A program made the position numbers and the translations under genes. A stretch of 64,000 nt of DNA, taken from the NCBI RefSeq assembly GCF_006335125.1, contig NZ_VDMO01000012.1, positions 1 through 64,000 on the forward strand. The letters run 5' to 3'. The notes under the pieces are model-generated. The model did not search any database. It had not been told where the DNA came from and saw nothing but the letters and a program-made list of their open reading frames with translations. Positions within the stretch are counted from its first letter, which is position 1; each line of letters starts with the position of its first letter. Positions 8,591-17,572 of the stretch are shown here, in pieces. The DNA comes from Deinococcus radiopugnans ATCC 19172. GTDB taxonomy: Bacteria > Deinococcota > Deinococci > Deinococcales > Deinococcaceae.

Positions 8591-9409
8591 ATGAAGATGC
8601 TCACCCGTCAATGGCTGTCCGCCGCTACCCTCTCCGCCCTGCTGCTTTCCGGTGCCGTGCAGGCCGGGGGAGCAGGTGCGCCGCCCGTCGCCCGTCCCGC
8701 TGTCCCCGCTGTGCAGCCTGCCCAGACTCAGGCCCAGGCTGGCCGCGTCCTGCTGGACAAGGCGCTGAAGGCCAACGGCGGCGAGGCGCTCCGGGGACTC
8801 CGCACCACGCAGCAGCGGTCCGAGATGACCTTCGTGGACGCCCAGGGCCAGCCGGTGCTGGTGCTGCCCATCACCGCCAGCGTGGACTACGTGAACGGCT
8901 GGGCGCGGCTGACCACCTCCCAGGGCGGGCAGGTCATCAACGAGCAGTTCCTCACGTCCCAGGGCGCGTTCGTGTCCACGCCCCAGTCAGGCACGGTCCC
9001 GCTGCCCCGTCAAGAGGCCAAGAGCCTGACCGACTCCTTCTTCTACGGTGCTCCTGGCCTGCGGCAGGGCAACCAGGGCCGCGAATCGGTGAAGAATCTG
9101 GGCGAGCAGACCTGGCTCAAGGTGGAAGGCCGCGAAATCAAGGGCACCGTGCTGGAAGTCGTGACCAAAGGCGTGAAGGCAACCTACCTGCTGAACTCAC
9201 AGGGACTGATCGTGGCCGAGCGGTATCCGATTGAGGGCCTGGGCGAAGTCATCTCGGTCTATGGCAACTTCCAGGCCATCGGCGGGATGCAGGTTCCAGG
9301 GATGACGCTGGGCTTCGCGCCGAACGGCACTCTCCTCTACGTCATCAAGGACCTGGAGACCAGGATCAACGTGACGCTGCCCGCCGACACCTTCAAGGTC
9401 CCGGAGTGA
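8591..9409 (+). CDS. Exported LolA/outer-membrane lipoprotein-sorting-like protein
   Basis: 272 residues. Signal peptide 1-25 (LSALLLSGAVQAGG), a Pro/Ala/Gln linker to about 48, then a beta-rich domain beginning LLDKALKANGGEALRGLRTT. That opening, and the later VYGNFQAIGGMQVPGMTLGF segment, are typical of LolA/LolB-fold proteins that bind lipid-like ligands. It overlaps the S41 gene by four bases and is probably controlled by the palindrome at 8525. A periplasmic carrier role is an inference from fold. Confidence 0.65.
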   Translation: MKMLTRQWLSAATLSALLLSGAVQAGGAGAPPVARPAVPAVQPAQTQAQAGRVLLDKALKANGGEALRGLRTTQQRSEMTFVDAQGQPVLVLPITASVDYVNGWARLTTSQGGQVINEQFLTSQGAFVSTPQSGTVPLPRQEAKSLTDSFFYGAPGLRQGNQGRESVKNLGEQTWLKVEGREIKGTVLEVVTKGVKATYLLNSQGLIVAERYPIEGLGEVISVYGNFQAIGGMQVPGMTLGFAPNGTLLYVIKDLETRINVTLPADTFKVPE

Positions 9410-10644
9410 AGAGGGCAGCCCTGGTTCTGGCCCTCGCGCTGACCCCCAGCGTGCAGGCGGCCCCGGCGCCCACCGTCACCGCCCAGGACCTGTTCGACGA
9501 GGTGGTCTACCAACTCGCTTCCTTCTACAGCGGGCCGTCTGATGTGCGGGCCAGCGACCTGCGCCGCAAATACCTGCCAGAGGTGCAGAAGCTCTGCGGC
9601 GGCAAGCCCGAGTGTGCGGCGGAGCAAGCTTACGGGCTGATCGAGCAGTTGCTAGGCGACCTGAAAGACGCGCACACCAACTTCTACACGCCGTCCCAGT
9701 TGGAGGAGGTCGGCAAGCTCCTCCTGGGCGAACAGGGGCAGCGCCGGACCTTCGGGGCCGTCACCGAGGCCCTGGGCGCGGGTGGGCGCGTGGTGCTGGA
9801 GGTGCTGCCCGGCTCCGCCGCCGAGCGGGCCGGGTGGAAGGCCGGGGACGTGCTGCGGCGGGTGAATGGCGTGGCGCTGGACGGTCAGGCCGGACAGGCG
9901 GCCCTCGGCCGGGCGTCGGCCCGGGGCACACCCGCCCGCTTTGAGGGGACGCGACAGGGCAAGACGATGAGCACGGTGCTCACGGCAGCGCCCCTCCAGG
10001 TCACGCCGGTCAGCCTGAGCCTGCGGCCAGATGGTCTGGCGGTGTTACGTCTGAGGCATTTCAACACGCCGGGCGTGGGGCAGCAGGTCCACGACGCCCT
10101 GCGGAAAGTACAGGCGGCGGGAACGAAGGGGGTCATCTTGGACCTGCGCTGGAACAGCGGTGGACGTGTCGAGGAGTTCCTGCTGAGCGCCGGGGCGTTC
10201 ACCGACCCCACGCCCCTCTTCTTGAAGACCCGTGTCGATGCGGCGAAGATCGGATACGGCGCGGGCCGGTACCTGGTGAACGGCAAGGCGCAGGAACAGC
10301 CGAGGATCAAGACTCCGGCCCGGTACACGGGACCGCTGGTGGTGCTGGTAGACGGGGACACGGCCAGTTCCGCCGAGTTCCTCACCCGGACCCTGCTGGG
10401 ACGCCCCTCGACCCAGGTGATCGGGGAGGCCACCGCCGGAGTGGGCGACACTGCGACCCGCTTCATCCCCCTGACCGATGGCTCGGGGTTGCAACTGACC
10501 TTCGCCCGGATGTTGGACGCTGGAGAGCAGCCGCTGGGAACCCGCATCACGCCGCAGGTGGGGGCCAGTGTGGACCTCGCCGGACTCACCCGCACTGGCC
10601 GGGACAGCGTCGTGGAGCAGGCCGCCACGCTGCTGAACAGATAG
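9406..10644 (+). CDS. Exported S41-family peptidase with PDZ domain
   Basis: 412 residues from a GTG overlapping the previous stop (GTGA). Signal peptide 1-19; PDZ domain about 115-195 (LPGSAAERAGWKAGDVLRRV); protease core about 205-400. The nucleophile is probably Ser321 (GDTASSAEFLT). The position of the CtpA-type lysine is Val (EATAGVGD), but a His is present in DLKDAHTNF (His90), so a tricorn-like Ser/His mechanism is more likely. It could trim the exported peptide after the C39 cut. Confidence 0.8.
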   Translation: MKRAALVLALALTPSVQAAPAPTVTAQDLFDEVVYQLASFYSGPSDVRASDLRRKYLPEVQKLCGGKPECAAEQAYGLIEQLLGDLKDAHTNFYTPSQLEEVGKLLLGEQGQRRTFGAVTEALGAGGRVVLEVLPGSAAERAGWKAGDVLRRVNGVALDGQAGQAALGRASARGTPARFEGTRQGKTMSTVLTAAPLQVTPVSLSLRPDGLAVLRLRHFNTPGVGQQVHDALRKVQAAGTKGVILDLRWNSGGRVEEFLLSAGAFTDPTPLFLKTRVDAAKIGYGAGRYLVNGKAQEQPRIKTPARYTGPLVVLVDGDTASSAEFLTRTLLGRPSTQVIGEATAGVGDTATRFIPLTDGSGLQLTFARMLDAGEQPLGTRITPQVGASVDLAGLTRTGRDSVVEQAATLLNR

Positions 10645-10658
10645 CACAGGCCCCGTCA

Positions 10659-10686
10659 CCTCTCTGGGCGGGTCTTCCCAGAGAGG
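10659..10686 (+). terminator. Strong hairpin ending the cargo operon
   Basis: CCTCTCTGGG (10659-10668) pairs perfectly with CCCAGAGAGG (10677-10686), 14 bases after the S41 stop. No long T-run follows, so it may need Rho or simply protect the mRNA end. Confidence 0.6.
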
Positions 10687-11551
10687 TCCACAATGGGTTC
10701 TGCGTGTCCAGCGGCAGCGGTCTGCCACGGATGGGAACTTCTCTGACGCTGGACCTGAAAGCGGGATGATGGCCCACCCTTCCCCTCTGTTCACGGCGGC
10801 TCAGCGCGAGCAATTTACCCGTTTCCCGCAGACGGATGAACGTATTCTCTCCCGGTACTACCTGCTCGACGCCGCCGATCTGCGGCTCGTGCGAGAGCGG
10901 CGGCGAGATTTCAACAAGCTGGGCTTCGCTGTGCAGCTCACTGTGCTGCGGCACCTGGGGCGCGCCCTGCGCCCCGGTGAGACACCGCCAGGGGAAGTGC
11001 TCGCGTTCCTCGCTGAGCAACTGCGGGTAGACCCGGCCTGTTACACCCAGTACGCGGCCCGCGACCCCACAAGGCGCGAGCACTTTGCGGCCCTGTGCCA
11101 GCGGCTGGGATATAGCGAGCTCTCCAGGCACCAGGGCGCGGAGCTGCGCGACTGGCTGGTGACGGTCGCCGTCGTCACTGACCAGCCCTTCGCCCTGATG
11201 AGTGCCTTGATGGATGAGGTGCGGCGGCGGCACCTCCTGGTGCCGCGCTTCAGCGTCCTCGAACGCCTGGTTCGTTCCGCCCGTGTCCGCGCCGATCAGC
11301 ACACCTACGGCGTGCTCAATCTGCCCCTGGGGGGCGACCTCGCCGACCGGGTGGACGCCCTGTTGTCGCCCTAGGGCGATGAACCAGTCTCGCGCTTTGC
11401 GTGGCTGGCGCGGCCTGTGGGCGCACCCAAGCCCAAACACATCCTGACCTTGCTGGACAAGCTGACCTTTGTGCGGACCTTTCCCGTTCAGGACAACCTC
11501 CAGGCTTTCCTGCCACAGAGTCGCCTGGAGCATCTGGCAGAGGAAGCCCGG

Positions 11552-13320
11552 TGCATATGCTGGCTAATCCGGCACCCGCCGGGTCACCCGCAGCTTCCGT
11601 GCTGGGGGCGGCCCAAGCCGAATACTGAGGGATGGACTTTTCCTTTCTCCCCGACGCGTGGCAGTTGCTGGAATCCGTTCAGGACGGCGAACACCTGATC
11701 CTGCGGGTGCAGGATCAATCCTCCCACCGCCCCTGTCCCCACTGTCAGCACCTGAGTGCCCATGTTCACAGCCACTACGTTCGTCGGCCGCAGGATCTCG
11801 CCCTCGGACAACGCCCCGTGACGCTGCTCGTTCACACGCGTCGCTTCCGCTGCCTGAACCCGGCCTGCGACTGTGTGACCTTCGCGGAGCGCTGGCCCGA
11901 CTGGCTCGAACCGCATGCCCAGCGCACCTGTCGGCTGGCCCAGCGTCAGAGCCAGATTGCCCTGCGGGTTGGCGGAGAAGGGGGCCACCGACTGCTTCAG
12001 CTTTTGGGGGAAGTCACGAGTGCGGACACCCTGCTCCGGCTGCTTCGTCGTCTTCCCTTGCCCTCCTTCACCACGCCCAGAGTCCTGGGCGTCGATGACT
12101 TCTGCTTCCGCCGCCGGAAGACGTACGGCACGATCCTGATTGACCTGGAGCGCCATCAGGTGGTGGACCTGCTGCCGGACCGTGAAGCAGCGACACTGGC
12201 ACAATGGCTCCAGGACCATCCCGGTGTCGAGGTGATCAGCCGGGACCGCTCGGGGGATTACGCGCGTGGGGCCGCGTCCGGCGCGCCGGACGCTCAGCAG
12301 ATCGCGGACCGTTTCCATCTATTCGGAAACATCCGCGAGGCCGTGGAGACCTGGTTGCGACACCACCGGGACCAGCTGCGTGAATCTCCCAATCCTGTAC
12401 CGACGTCGTTGGTCTCCCTGCCCGAGAGGCCGCTGGCAAGGCCAGCGGCCCAGCCGCGTCGCACGACAACCCGGGGACGATTACGGATCGTCGTGGCCCG
12501 GCGGGCAGAACGGGCTCAGCGATATGAACAGGTGGCCAGGCTGTTCGCCGCAGGACATACCTTCAGTGCGATTGCCCGAGAGGTGGGGCTGGCCCGGAGT
12601 ACGGTGACCGAGTGGCTGAGGCGTGAAGGCTTTCCAAGACGGCAGACCCCGCCTAGCAGCCTGACCCGGTATGCACCGTTGATCCGGGCGAGCATGGCAC
12701 AGCGGGAGTGGACGGTCACGCAGATTTTCGACGCGCTGGTTCAGCAGGGCTATGAGGGTGCATTCAGCGGTGTGTCAGCGTACGTGACGTGGCTGCGCGA
12801 GGGCCACGAACCACCAGCGACAGCGGATCAACCGGGCCTGACCCCAGTGCGGGAAAAGCGGCTCGGGGTCCGCGAGGTGTCCTGGCTGTTCACCCTGGAC
12901 CCAGACCGTTTGACCCCGGAGATGACCAGGAGGCGCAGCCTCCTGGTGGACCGCTGGCCACAGGGTCAGGCGACGTATGCCCTGATCCAGCAGCTCACGT
13001 CGCTGCTTCGGCAGGCCCCCACGTCAGGCTCGGCCCTGCTGGCGAGCTGGATCCAGACGGCGCTGGACAGCAGCATGGCAGAGATCCAACGACTGGGGCG
13101 CAGTTTCAAGAAGGATTTCGCGGCGATCTGTGGGGCGATTGAATCCCCGTGGAGCAATGGACAGACGGAAGGCCAGGTTCATCGGCTGAAGCTGATCAAG
13201 CGGCAGATGTACGGCCGGGCGAATCTCGATCTGCTGAAGTGCCGAGTTCTGTTGGCTTGACACCCCCAGCACGGAAGCTGCGGGTGACCCGCCGCTGGCC
13301 GGATTACACCAGCGTATGCA
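11552..13320. mobile_element. ISL3-family insertion sequence inside the Tn3 transposase gene
   Basis: About 1.77 kb with long imperfect inverted ends beginning TGCATAYGCTGG; the arms share TAATCCGGC and CGGGTCACCCGCAGCTTCCG further in. It is flanked by CCCGG at 11547-11551 and 13321-13325. ISL3 elements usually make 8-bp duplications, so the 5-bp repeat is either a shortened duplication or partly coincidental. Confidence 0.8.
11632..13260 (+). CDS. ISL3-family transposase
   Basis: 542 residues. An N-terminal zinc-ribbon (CPHCQ at about 35 and RCLNPACDC at about 75) precedes the DDE domain: VLGVDDFCFRRRKTYGTILI supplies the first Asp, VISRDRSGDYARGA the second, and the C-terminal SPWSNGQTEGQVHRLKLIKR the Glu. 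A helix-turn-helix insert is visible near 305-335 (FSAIAREVGLARSTVTEWL). The frame is intact, so the element may be active. Confidence 0.9.
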   Translation: MDFSFLPDAWQLLESVQDGEHLILRVQDQSSHRPCPHCQHLSAHVHSHYVRRPQDLALGQRPVTLLVHTRRFRCLNPACDCVTFAERWPDWLEPHAQRTCRLAQRQSQIALRVGGEGGHRLLQLLGEVTSADTLLRLLRRLPLPSFTTPRVLGVDDFCFRRRKTYGTILIDLERHQVVDLLPDREAATLAQWLQDHPGVEVISRDRSGDYARGAASGAPDAQQIADRFHLFGNIREAVETWLRHHRDQLRESPNPVPTSLVSLPERPLARPAAQPRRTTTRGRLRIVVARRAERAQRYEQVARLFAAGHTFSAIAREVGLARSTVTEWLRREGFPRRQTPPSSLTRYAPLIRASMAQREWTVTQIFDALVQQGYEGAFSGVSAYVTWLREGHEPPATADQPGLTPVREKRLGVREVSWLFTLDPDRLTPEMTRRRSLLVDRWPQGQATYALIQQLTSLLRQAPTSGSALLASWIQTALDSSMAEIQRLGRSFKKDFAAICGAIESPWSNGQTEGQVHRLKLIKRQMYGRANLDLLKCRVLLA

Positions 13321-15524
13321 CCCGGCGACTGAGTGCCTCGCACCTCGCGGACTTTGAACCCCGGCGGCGCCGGGCCACGCTGATGGCCCGGCTGCTCGAT
13401 CTTTCCGAGACCTTGACCGATGCCGTCCTCGATATGCACGACCGCGTGATGGTGTCGCTGCTGCGGGAAGGCGAGCGGGCCGCGGCGGAGGTCTTCGGGC
13501 AGCAGGGACCGCCGCTCGTCGAGCAGTTCGGCACCTTCAAGTCCGTGTGCGCGGCGGTGGTCGCCGCGCGGGAGCAGGGGGCCGACCCCTATCAGGCCAT
13601 TGAGGCGGTCGTGAACTGGCAACAGCTCGTGGAGACGGTGCGGGAGAAGGAAGTGGTGAGTACTGAACAACTTGATCCGCTGCACCACGCCATGAAGGGC
13701 TACGCCAAGGTGCGAAGCTACGCCCCCCGGCTGCTGGCGGCCTTGACCTTCCAGGCCGAGGGCAAGGCAGCCCCTGTGATCGAGGCGTTGAACCTCCTGC
13801 GCGAGATGTACGCCTCGGGCAAGCGCACCCTGCCGCAACACGTCCCTATCGGCTTTGTCCGGCAGAAGTGGGCCGGGCAGGTGTTCAGGAACGGGAAAGT
13901 AGACCGCCGGGCCTACGAGCTGTGCGTGCTGGACGAATTGCGGCTCGCGTTGCGAGCCGGGGATGTCTGGGTCACCGGGAGCCGGAAATACAAGGACCTC
14001 GACGCCTACCTCCTGCCGCAAGAGACTTGGCAGAAACGCCTCTCCGAGCTGTCCCTGGACCTGCCCGAGACGTTTGACGCTTTCTGGGCGGCTACAGAAC
14101 CCAGGCTCACGGAGCAGTTGCGAGAGGTGGCCGACCTGCTCGCCAGGGGCGAGCTGTCCTCCGTGTCGGTGCAACGCGGCAGGCTCAGGATCGGGAAGGT
14201 CACGCGGGCCGTCCCCGACGAGGTGGAGCCTATAGGGCGCAGGCTGAGCGCGCGGTTGCCGCGCGTGAAGATCACCGACTTGCTGCTGGAAGTCAACGCC
14301 TGTACCCGCTTCACGGGGGCGTTCCTGAATCTGCACAGCGGGAAGGAGGTGGAACGTCACGACCATCTGCTGACCGCGATCCTGGCTGACGGGCTGAACC
14401 TGGGATTGACCAAGATGGCCGAGGCCTCCCCGGACCCCGGCATGACCGCGCGCCGCTTGATGTACCTCGCGGACTGGTTCCTCCGCCCTGACTCCTACGC
14501 GGCGGGTCTCGCCGAGCTGGTCAACTTTCAGTCCAAACTACCCCTGGCCGCTCTGTGGGGGGACGGCACGACGAGCAGTTCCGACGGGCAACGCTTCCCG
14601 ACAGGTGGGCGGGGCAAGACCTTCGGACATCTGAATGCGAAGTATGGCCGCGAGCCGGGCATCCTGTTCTACACCCATGTCAGCGACCAGTACGCGCCCT
14701 TCCACACCAAGGTCATCACCGCCAATGTGCGTGATGCGCTGCATGTGCTGGACGGGTTGCTGTACCACCTGTCGGAGCTGAAAATCAAGGAGCACTACAC
14801 CGATACCGCTGGGTATACCGAGCAGGTCTTCGCCCTCTGTCACCTCCTGGGCTTCCGCTTCGCCCCCAGAATTCGGGACCTGGGAGAAACCCGGCTGTAC
14901 ACGCCCGAGGTGGGGACAGCCTACGGGCTGCTGGAGCCGCTGGTGGCCCAGCGGCTCAACCTGCGGCTGATCCGTGAGCACTGGGACGAGTTGCGGCGGC
15001 TCACGGCCTCAATCAAGGCGGGCACGGTGACGGCTTCGTTGATGCTCTCCAAGCTCGCCTCGTACCCGCGCCAGAATGGCCTGGCGCTGGCCCTGCGTGA
15101 GCTGGGCCGCGTCCAGCGGACACTATTCACGCTGGAATGGCTGCGTGACCCGGAATTGCGCCGCCGGGTGCTGGCGGGCTTGAACAAGGGGGAGGCCCTG
15201 CACGCGCTCAGGAGAGCAGTGGCCTTTCACCGCAGCGGTGAGATTCGGGATCAGTCGTTCGAGGCGCAAAGCAACCGCGCCAGTGGCCTCAATCTCGTGA
15301 CGACTGCTATCACCGTTTGGAACACCGTGTATCTGGGGCGCGCGGTGGAAGCCCTGCGCGCTGAGGGCGTGGACGTGCCCGATGAACTGCTGGCGCACGT
15401 ATCGCCGCTGTCGTGGGAGCACATCGGGCTGACCGGCGACTACGTGTGGCACCCCGAAGGGGTGCCCGTAGAGGGAGCCTACCGAGCGTTACGCGAGTAG
15501 AGCACGTTCTGGACGACTTTTTTT

Positions 15525-15562
15525 CTTAGCGTACTAAAATTCCTGAATCTTGTCGTATCCCC
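15525..15562 (-). repeat. Right 38-bp inverted end of the Tn3-family transposon
   Basis: Read inward from 15562 it begins GGGGATACGACAAGATTC and ends TTTTAGTACGCTAAG. It matches the left end at 32 of 38 positions and lies 24 bases after the transposase stop. Confidence 0.85.
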
Positions 15563-15585
15563 AATAAGAATTTTAGAAAGACCAT
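15563..15585 (-). pseudogene. 5' stub of a gene cut by the transposon end
   Basis: On the minus strand, AGGAG followed five bases later by ATG (15585) starts MVFLKFL, which then runs straight into the transposon's right end; in that frame a stop falls inside the inverted repeat. It looks like the truncated start of an exported or membrane protein. It could be the 5' half of the gene whose 3' half survives at 2081-2173, but no duplicated target links the two. Confidence 0.35.
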
Positions 15586-15699
15586 TTTTACTCCTGATTG
15601 AAGATTATATCCAAATTATCATATAAAAACTACTCTTTACAAGTCATTTTTGGAACTTGCAGCTTATAATTGAGACAAATTATTAGTCTCATATTGGAT

Positions 15700-16167
15700 C
15701 TAATCTTCCTCGATAAGATTGTATTCTTGAGCCATGTCCATGATAAACATATTTATATTTTCTATAAGTCTGGAAATAATCTTATATCTATTTTTATTGA
15801 CTGAAATCTGAATATAATCATTTAAAAGGTTTAGAGCATCATCCTTCTCTTGAAACTCTATCTCAGCATTGATGCTAGAGGCTACATCGTCAAGGAAGTT
15901 ATAAACATCCAGAAGATGATCTCTCACCTCTTTCTCCATAGCATGGTGCGATTTGGATAGATCCTGCAAGCAGTCATTAATAACTACGTGAGATATTACG
16001 CACTCCCAAGCTTTTAGTTGAAAATATTCCTCTACAGCTTTCTTTGAACTAAAAACGCTTAATAAATGACCATCACAATCAAATTTTGCGTTCCCTTCAG
16101 AATCTTCCGAGTAGGTTAAATAGCCGCTCAGCAGCTCGTGATCTATTTTGACTAAATTTTTCACCAC
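15700..16167 (-). CDS. Uncharacterised AT-rich acidic protein
   Basis: 155 residues from the GTG at 16167; an earlier ATG at 16236 would place the coding region over the operator and is less likely. It is predicted all-helical, acidic and soluble (for example KKAVEEYFQLKAWECVISHV and EKEVRDHLLDVYNFLDDVAS). It is divergent from the second kinase gene, where the peptide gene sits in the transposon copy. Codon use is AT-rich, unlike its surroundings, which suggests transfer. No family recognised. Confidence 0.5.
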   Translation of the reverse strand: MVKNLVKIDHELLSGYLTYSEDSEGNAKFDCDGHLLSVFSSKKAVEEYFQLKAWECVISHVVINDCLQDLSKSHHAMEKEVRDHLLDVYNFLDDVASSINAEIEFQEKDDALNLLNDYIQISVNKNRYKIISRLIENINMFIMDMAQEYNLIEED

Positions 16168-16215
16168 TCTGATTTCCCCGCTTAACGGGGGCAGTTTAAC
16201 CAGCCCCCTCCTCGT

Positions 16216-16253
16216 CTGCCATCTCCCAAAAGACATACGACTTTCGATATAGG
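16216..16253. promoter_or_regulatory. Operator region before the second kinase gene
   Basis: 16216-16238 is the inverted copy (one mismatch) of the 23-bp block at 5072-5094. 16241-16253 reads CTTTCGATATAGG, matching half of the palindrome at 8525-8544. It lies between the divergent genes starting at 16167 and 16301. Confidence 0.6.
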
Positions 16254-16300
16254 TCTTTGGCAGATGCGCCGTGCTCTATGCAGCTCTAAACTGTTCTGTC

Positions 16301-17572
16301 ATGCCTTCCCCTTCCTCCCGTCACCGTTCCACCTCGGTGCCGGCATTCCTGGACCGCATGGACGTGCGGGCCTTTCTGAGTCGCCCCCGCATCACGCCCA
16401 TCGTCATCTTTACCGGGCTGGGCATCCTGGTCACGCTTCTGCGCAGCCTGGTTATTAATCCGGACGACATAGGATCGCTGCCCCTGCTCAGTCCAGCGGC
16501 AGCGGTGCTGCGTGTGGCTGTGGCCCTGCTGTGGTTCGCAGCGGTGCTGTGGGCCATCCGCCCCGGTGAGCGCAGCCGCGCCGAACAGGTGCTGCTGGTA
16601 CTGGGCACGCTGGCCTTTTCAGTGCTGGTGGTCTGGGCAGACCGTCCGGCGGCGGCCCTGATGGTCACGCCCATCGTGGCCCGCTACTGGCTGAGCCTGC
16701 GCCAGACCCTGTGGCTGTTCGCCGCCCTGTTCCTCAGCAGCCTGCTGATCTATTTCCTGATTCCCCCATTGGGCAATCTGAACGGCGCCCAGCAGTGGCT
16801 CGGCCTGTTTGGGCTGGCCGTTGTCACGCTGACCCAGGCTGGATTCACCTACGCGGCTTTTGAACTGACGCTCTGGGGTGCGCAGCAACGGGCCGATCTA
16901 CGGCGGGCGTATCAGGAGTTGCGCAGCTACCGGACGCTGGAGTTGCAACACGCCTCGCTGGAGGAACGCGCCCACCTCTCACGCGAATTGCACGACACGC
17001 TGGGACACCAGTTGACGGCCCTGCGCCTGGACGCCCAGCGCGCCCGCAAGCTCCAGCAAAAAGCCGGCGGCCTCGATCCGCAGGTGGCCGGGGCGCTGGA
17101 CAACGTGATGGCGCGCAGCGGCGAGGCCCTAGAGCAGCTTCAGGACGTGGTTTCCACCCTTCAGGTGCCGCAACTGGACGGCACGCTGTATCAGGCGCTG
17201 CGGGATCTGGCGCAGACCTGGCCTGCCCCGGTTGACCTGACGCTGGAGGGCGAGGAACCCGAACTGCCGTCCGCGCATCGCCTCGCCCTGTACCGGGGCC
17301 TTCAGGAGACGCTGACCAACGCCCTCAAACACGCGCCGGAGCAGGCCGCCACCGCCAGGCTGTACCGTGAAGGGGCATGGTTGCACCTCTCCGTCCGCAA
17401 CAGACTGTCCCCCGCACGCGCCGGCGGGGCGGAAAACCGGCTGCCCCCGCGCCGGGGCGGGCTGGGCCTTGACGGCCTGCGCTCACGATTTGAAGGGCTG
17501 GGCGGCACGGTGCAGGCCACCCGCGCAGAGGAGGTGTTCGAGGTATGTCTGACGCTCCCCCTGTCCCTGTAG
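16301..17572 (+). CDS. Membrane sensor histidine kinase, HisKA_3 type (resident paralogue)
   Basis: 423 residues from the ATG at 16301. It matches the transposon kinase along its length: the same six-helix membrane part (RPRITPIVIFTGLGILVTLL), the phospho-acceptor His in HLSRELHDTLGHQLTALRLD, GLQETLTNALKHA and GLGLDGLRSRFEGLGG. It overlaps its regulator by 28 bases. It lies outside the transposon, so the window carries two closely related systems. Confidence 0.9.
   Translation: MPSPSSRHRSTSVPAFLDRMDVRAFLSRPRITPIVIFTGLGILVTLLRSLVINPDDIGSLPLLSPAAAVLRVAVALLWFAAVLWAIRPGERSRAEQVLLVLGTLAFSVLVVWADRPAAALMVTPIVARYWLSLRQTLWLFAALFLSSLLIYFLIPPLGNLNGAQQWLGLFGLAVVTLTQAGFTYAAFELTLWGAQQRADLRRAYQELRSYRTLELQHASLEERAHLSRELHDTLGHQLTALRLDAQRARKLQQKAGGLDPQVAGALDNVMARSGEALEQLQDVVSTLQVPQLDGTLYQALRDLAQTWPAPVDLTLEGEEPELPSAHRLALYRGLQETLTNALKHAPEQAATARLYREGAWLHLSVRNRLSPARAGGAENRLPPRRGGLGLDGLRSRFEGLGGTVQATRAEEVFEVCLTLPLSL

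Larger units (their letters stand above)
10766..15500 (+). pseudogene. Tn3-family transposase, broken by an amber codon and an ISL3 insertion
   Basis: The reading frame begins MMAHPSPLFTAAQREQF at 10766 and ends at 15500, 24 bases before the right inverted end. It is a Tn3-type TnpA (about 980 residues if restored), with the DDE domain in the C-terminal half (LWGDGTTSSSDGQRF, FYTHVSDQYAPFHTKV). An in-frame TAG at 11372 interrupts it, and coding resumes in the same frame at GDEPVSRFAWLARP. The ISL3 element at 11552 splits it again. Removing the IS and one copy of CCCGG restores the frame (...LAEEARRLSASHL...). It is probably inactive in cis. Confidence 0.85.
2175..15562. mobile_element. Tn3-family transposon carrying a peptide/two-component cargo
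   Basis: A 13.4-kb unit is bounded by 38-bp inverted ends beginning GGGG and ending TTTTAGTACGCTAAG-like sequence, typical of Tn3-family transposons. It carries a serine resolvase at the left end, a Tn3 transposase gene (broken) at the right end, and about 8 kb of cargo between them. The 5-bp flanks differ (CCGTA left, AATAA right), so no target duplication is visible. An ISL3 element of about 1.8 kb has inserted later in the transposase gene. Confidence 0.85.
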
